Assembly: GCA_902783085.1 (NCBI GenBank)
Contig: CACZPT010000105.1
Span: forward strand, 1-14,031
Direction: 5' to 3'
DNA length: 14,031 nucleotides
Source of the DNA: an uncultured Methanobrevibacter sp.
Lineage (GTDB): Archaea; Methanobacteriota; Methanobacteria; Methanobacteriales; Methanobacteriaceae
Shown here piece by piece: positions 11,787 through 14,031 of the stretch. A program made the position numbers and the translations under genes. Positions within the stretch are counted from its first letter, which is position 1. Each line of letters opens with the position of its first letter. Below the pieces are notes generated by a model. It worked only from the letters and a program-made list of their open reading frames with translations, was not told the origin of the DNA and ran no database searches.

Positions 11787-13883
11787 ATGAAAGATCTCAA
11801 TAAAATGTTTAAACCGGAATCCGTTGCTATTATTGGAGCTTCAAACACCCCAGCTAAAGTAGGATACATCATTGTTGATAATCTTATTAACGATGGTTTT
11901 ACAGGAGAAATTTATCCAGTAAATCCGAAAGGTGGAGAAATTCTTGGTAAAAAAGCATATGCAAACATAAAAGACATTCCTGGAAAAGTTGATTTAGCTA
12001 TTATTACAATACCTTCTGTATTTGTTAACGATACAGTTAAAGACTGTGGTGAAGTCGGTATTAAAAATATGGTTGTTATTACTGCTGGATTTAAAGAAGT
12101 TGGTGGAGAAGGTATTAAATTAGAAGCCGAATTAACTGCACTTGGTGAAAAATATGGAATAAATATCATAGGACCAAATAGTTTAGGAATAACTGATTCC
12201 CACACTCCATTAAATGGTTCATTTTCACAAATGATGCCACCAACAGGCAATATTGCATTTATCTCCCAAAGTGGAGCAATGATGGTTGCAATTATCGATT
12301 GGAGTATAATTTCAGGAATTGGATTCAGCAAAGTAATAAGTCTTGGAAATAAAGCTGGAGTTAATGAAATCGAATTATTACAATATTTAGCTGAAGATGA
12401 TGAAACCAATGTAATTATTTGTTATTTAGAATCAATTTCAGATGATGATGATTTCCTCAGAACCATGAGAGAAACTGCAGCTAAAAAACCAATCATTATA
12501 CTTAAATCAGGTTCAAGTTCTGCTGGAGCACAAGCAGCATCTTCACATACTGGAGCTCTTGCAGGTAGTGACTTAGCATTTGATACTGCATTTGGCCAAT
12601 CAGGAATTATGCGTGTAGAAACAATGGCCGAATTATTTGATTTAGGTTTAGCATTCTCCAAAGCACCACTTCCAAAAGGCAATAATGTAGCTATTATTAC
12701 CAATGCTGGCGGAGGAGGAGTTTTAACAGTAGATGCAATGGAAAAAGTAGGTCTTGACCTTGTTAAATTTGATGATGAAACTACCGCCAAATTAAAAGAA
12801 TGTATACCTGATGAAGGTAGTGCAAATAACCCAATCGATGTTTTAGGTGACGCACCAGTACAAAGATACAAAGAATCACTAGACATCGTGCTTCATGATG
12901 AAAGAGTAGACAGTTTAATTGTTATGGTTTGTCCAACAGCTTCTGCAGATCCTGATGGAATCGCTCAAGCAATTTTAGATGGAAGACGTGACTCTAAAAA
13001 ACCAATTCTTGTTGTTAATATGGGTGGTCCAACATTTGAAAATGCAAATGAATTATTAAGGGATAATCATATTCCAACTTATGTTTTCCCTGAAACTGCA
13101 GTTCATGCACTTTCTGCAATGACTAATTATGCTAAATTAGAAGATAAAACATATGATGATGTTGTTGATAATATCTCTGATATTGATAAAGATGCAGTAA
13201 AAGCAATATTTGATAAAGTAGTCTCTGAAGGCAGAGATACTTTACTTGGAAGTGAAGCTTATGATGTTGCTGAAGCTTATGGAATATCAGCAGCACCAAT
13301 TAAATTATCCACTTCTGCAGATGAAGCTGCAAAACTTGCTAGTGAAATGGAATTCCCAGTTGTTTTAAAAATTGCATCCGATAAAATTTTACACAAATCA
13401 GATATTGGTGGTGTAAAAGTTGGAATTTCAACCGAACAAGAAGCAAAAGAAGCTTATGATGAAATCATAGCTAATGCTAAAAAAGCACATCCTGATATCA
13501 CACCAGATGGTGTAGAAGTTCAAAAAATGATGGAAACCGGCCAGGAAGTAATTGTTGGTATGATTAAAGATAAACAATTCGGACCAATGATTGCATTTGG
13601 TATGGGTGGAATTTATGTTAATTTAATTGAAGATGTATCATTTAAATTAGCTAAAGGTTTAAGTTCACAAGAAATTGATGAACAAATCGAATCTACAAAA
13701 GTTTCTAAATTACTTGAAGGTTACAGAGGCGAAGCCGCATGTGACATTAATGAAGTGAAAGAAGCAATTAAAAGAGTAGCTAGATTAACCTTAGACTTCC
13801 CTGAAATAACTGAACTTGATATTAACCCAATATTCGTTTACGAAAAAGGTTCAAGTGCTTTAGATATTAAAATTAAATTATAA
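11787..13883 (+). CDS. acd: ADP-forming acetate/acyl--CoA ligase, fused alpha-beta
   Basis: This 698-residue cytosolic enzyme interconverts acyl-CoA + ADP + phosphate and acid + ATP + CoA. Alpha part: CoA-binding Rossmann domain (about 5-130, VAIIGASNTPAKVG at 13-26), succinyl-CoA-synthetase-like domains from about 150 (FISQSGAM at 158-165) with the phosphorylated His254 in SSHTGAL, and GGGGVLTVDAM near 308-318. Beta part: ATP-grasp domain from about 475 with LKIASDKILHKSDIGGVKVG at 527-546 (His536, the second relay histidine in this family), GQEVIVGM at 585-592, FGMGGIYVNL at 604-613 and ELDINPIFV at 676-684. The alpha and beta chains are separate in Pyrococcus and fused here. ATG at 11787 follows AAGGAG by 8 bases. 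It is single, with its own promoter and terminator. Whether it makes ATP from acetyl-CoA or activates acetate or a branched acid cannot be told. Confidence 0.93.
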   Translation: MKDLNKMFKPESVAIIGASNTPAKVGYIIVDNLINDGFTGEIYPVNPKGGEILGKKAYANIKDIPGKVDLAIITIPSVFVNDTVKDCGEVGIKNMVVITAGFKEVGGEGIKLEAELTALGEKYGINIIGPNSLGITDSHTPLNGSFSQMMPPTGNIAFISQSGAMMVAIIDWSIISGIGFSKVISLGNKAGVNEIELLQYLAEDDETNVIICYLESISDDDDFLRTMRETAAKKPIIILKSGSSSAGAQAASSHTGALAGSDLAFDTAFGQSGIMRVETMAELFDLGLAFSKAPLPKGNNVAIITNAGGGGVLTVDAMEKVGLDLVKFDDETTAKLKECIPDEGSANNPIDVLGDAPVQRYKESLDIVLHDERVDSLIVMVCPTASADPDGIAQAILDGRRDSKKPILVVNMGGPTFENANELLRDNHIPTYVFPETAVHALSAMTNYAKLEDKTYDDVVDNISDIDKDAVKAIFDKVVSEGRDTLLGSEAYDVAEAYGISAAPIKLSTSADEAAKLASEMEFPVVLKIASDKILHKSDIGGVKVGISTEQEAKEAYDEIIANAKKAHPDITPDGVEVQKMMETGQEVIVGMIKDKQFGPMIAFGMGGIYVNLIEDVSFKLAKGLSSQEIDEQIESTKVSKLLEGYRGEAACDINEVKEAIKRVARLTLDFPEITELDINPIFVYEKGSSALDIKIKL

Positions 13884-13920
13884 TTTCTCTTTTTGAGAAA
13901 TTACCTCTTTTTTATTTATT
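13881..13920 (+). terminator. Hairpin plus T-rich terminator of acd
   Basis: TAATTTCTC (13881-13889) and GAGAAATTA (13895-13903) form a perfect 9-bp stem with a T5 loop, followed by CCTCTTTTTTATTTATT. The stem includes the acd stop codon. This is the clearest terminator in the window. Confidence 0.75.
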
Positions 13921-13936
13921 AATCATTACCAAAACT

Positions 13937-13964
13937 AAAAAAAAATTAATTTTCTAAAAGAAAA
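13937..13964 (-). terminator. Candidate T-tract terminator of a minus-strand gene at the right edge
   Basis: Read on the minus strand, a short hairpin (TTTTCT / AGAAAA, plus-strand 13950-13955 and 13959-13964) precedes a run of nine T (13945-13937). It lies just past the TAA at 13969-13967, as expected for the end of a transcript running leftward toward acd. Confidence 0.45.
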
Positions 13965-13966
13965 AC

Positions 13967-14029
13967 TTAAGAGGATTCGCCATAATTCTCTAGTTTGATA
14001 GTTTCTTTGTTTTTTATTAATTCTCTTGT
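13967..14029 (-). CDS. Possible C-terminal end of a gene running off the right edge
   Basis: On the minus strand the frame from 14029 stays open to TAA at 13969-13967 and would encode 20 hydrophilic residues ending in ENYGESS. The T-tract terminator directly after the stop and the convergent layout with acd support a real gene end. A second minus-strand frame is also open here but would run through the terminator, so I prefer this one. Too short to name a family. Confidence 0.4.
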   Translation of the reverse strand, partial: TRELIKNKETIKLENYGESS

Positions 14030-14031
14030 AT

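Noticed and set aside
11912..12886. Two long minus-strand open frames opposite the acyl-CoA synthetase gene
   Set aside because: They mirror the codon pattern of the well-supported plus-strand gene, have no ribosome binding site and match no family features.
1..14031. tRNA genes, CRISPR arrays, restriction-modification or toxin-antitoxin systems
   Set aside because: No cloverleaf-like sequence, no regularly spaced repeats and no proteins of these families were seen on either strand.

Overview
This window looks like chromosomal DNA from a mesophilic methanogenic archaeon of the order Methanobacteriales, most likely Methanobrevibacter or a close relative. The DNA is very AT-rich with AT-biased third codon positions. 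Intergenic gaps carry archaeal TATA boxes, and Shine-Dalgarno sequences match the end of archaeal 16S rRNA (GGTG, GGAGG). Several products are lineage markers: the detached C-terminal part of a split family-B DNA polymerase, an exonuclease III with all the uridine-endonuclease residues known from Methanothermobacter Mth212, archaeal-type PheS, and a connectase-family protein ligase known from methanogens.

Layout. 1-552: the 5' part of a ribosomal protein S8e gene that breaks off after codon 65, followed by about 240 bases of AT-rich DNA with two unresolved reading-frame remnants and two hairpins. 553-2085 (minus): an unidentified 114-aa protein, a membrane-anchored GT2 glycosyltransferase and a 62-65 aa acidic protein with one degenerate EF-hand. 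2257-2940 (plus): PolB2, abutting tail to tail a minus-strand operon pheS - xthA/Mth212-like - HAD phosphatase (5969 to 2941). 6153-6644 (plus): an O6-methylguanine-DNA methyltransferase gene broken by one amber codon. 6627-8503 (minus): hemB and a CitG-like gene, translationally coupled. 8589-9680 (plus): aroC. 9677-11516 (minus): connectase and a metallo-beta-lactamase-fold hydrolase. 11787-13883 (plus): a fused ADP-forming acyl-CoA synthetase with a clear hairpin/T-tract terminator. The right edge probably holds the last codons of a minus-strand gene.

How the genes work together. The 2.2-6.6 kb block groups replication (PolB2), uracil repair (ExoIII/uridine endonuclease) and alkylation repair (the broken MGMT) with a house-keeping phosphatase and PheS. 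HemB supplies porphobilinogen for F430 and corrinoids, AroC makes chorismate, and the ADP-forming ligase links acetyl-CoA or another acyl-CoA to ATP. The connectase should act on a KDPGA-type motif, known in methyltransferase subunit MtrA, which ties this locus to methanogenesis. Gene packing is tight: three convergent pairs touch or overlap by 0, 18 and 4 bases, and several operon neighbours overlap by one base.

Most notable items: (1) the two broken genes (S8e fragment and amber-interrupted MGMT), (2) PolB2 with a PCNA-binding motif at its last eight residues, next to an Mth212-type uridine endonuclease gene, (3) the connectase with its predicted N-terminal Ser and its metallo-hydrolase partner, and (4) a CitG-like protein in an organism with no citrate lyase genes in view. 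No tRNA, rRNA, CRISPR array or intact insertion sequence was recognised.
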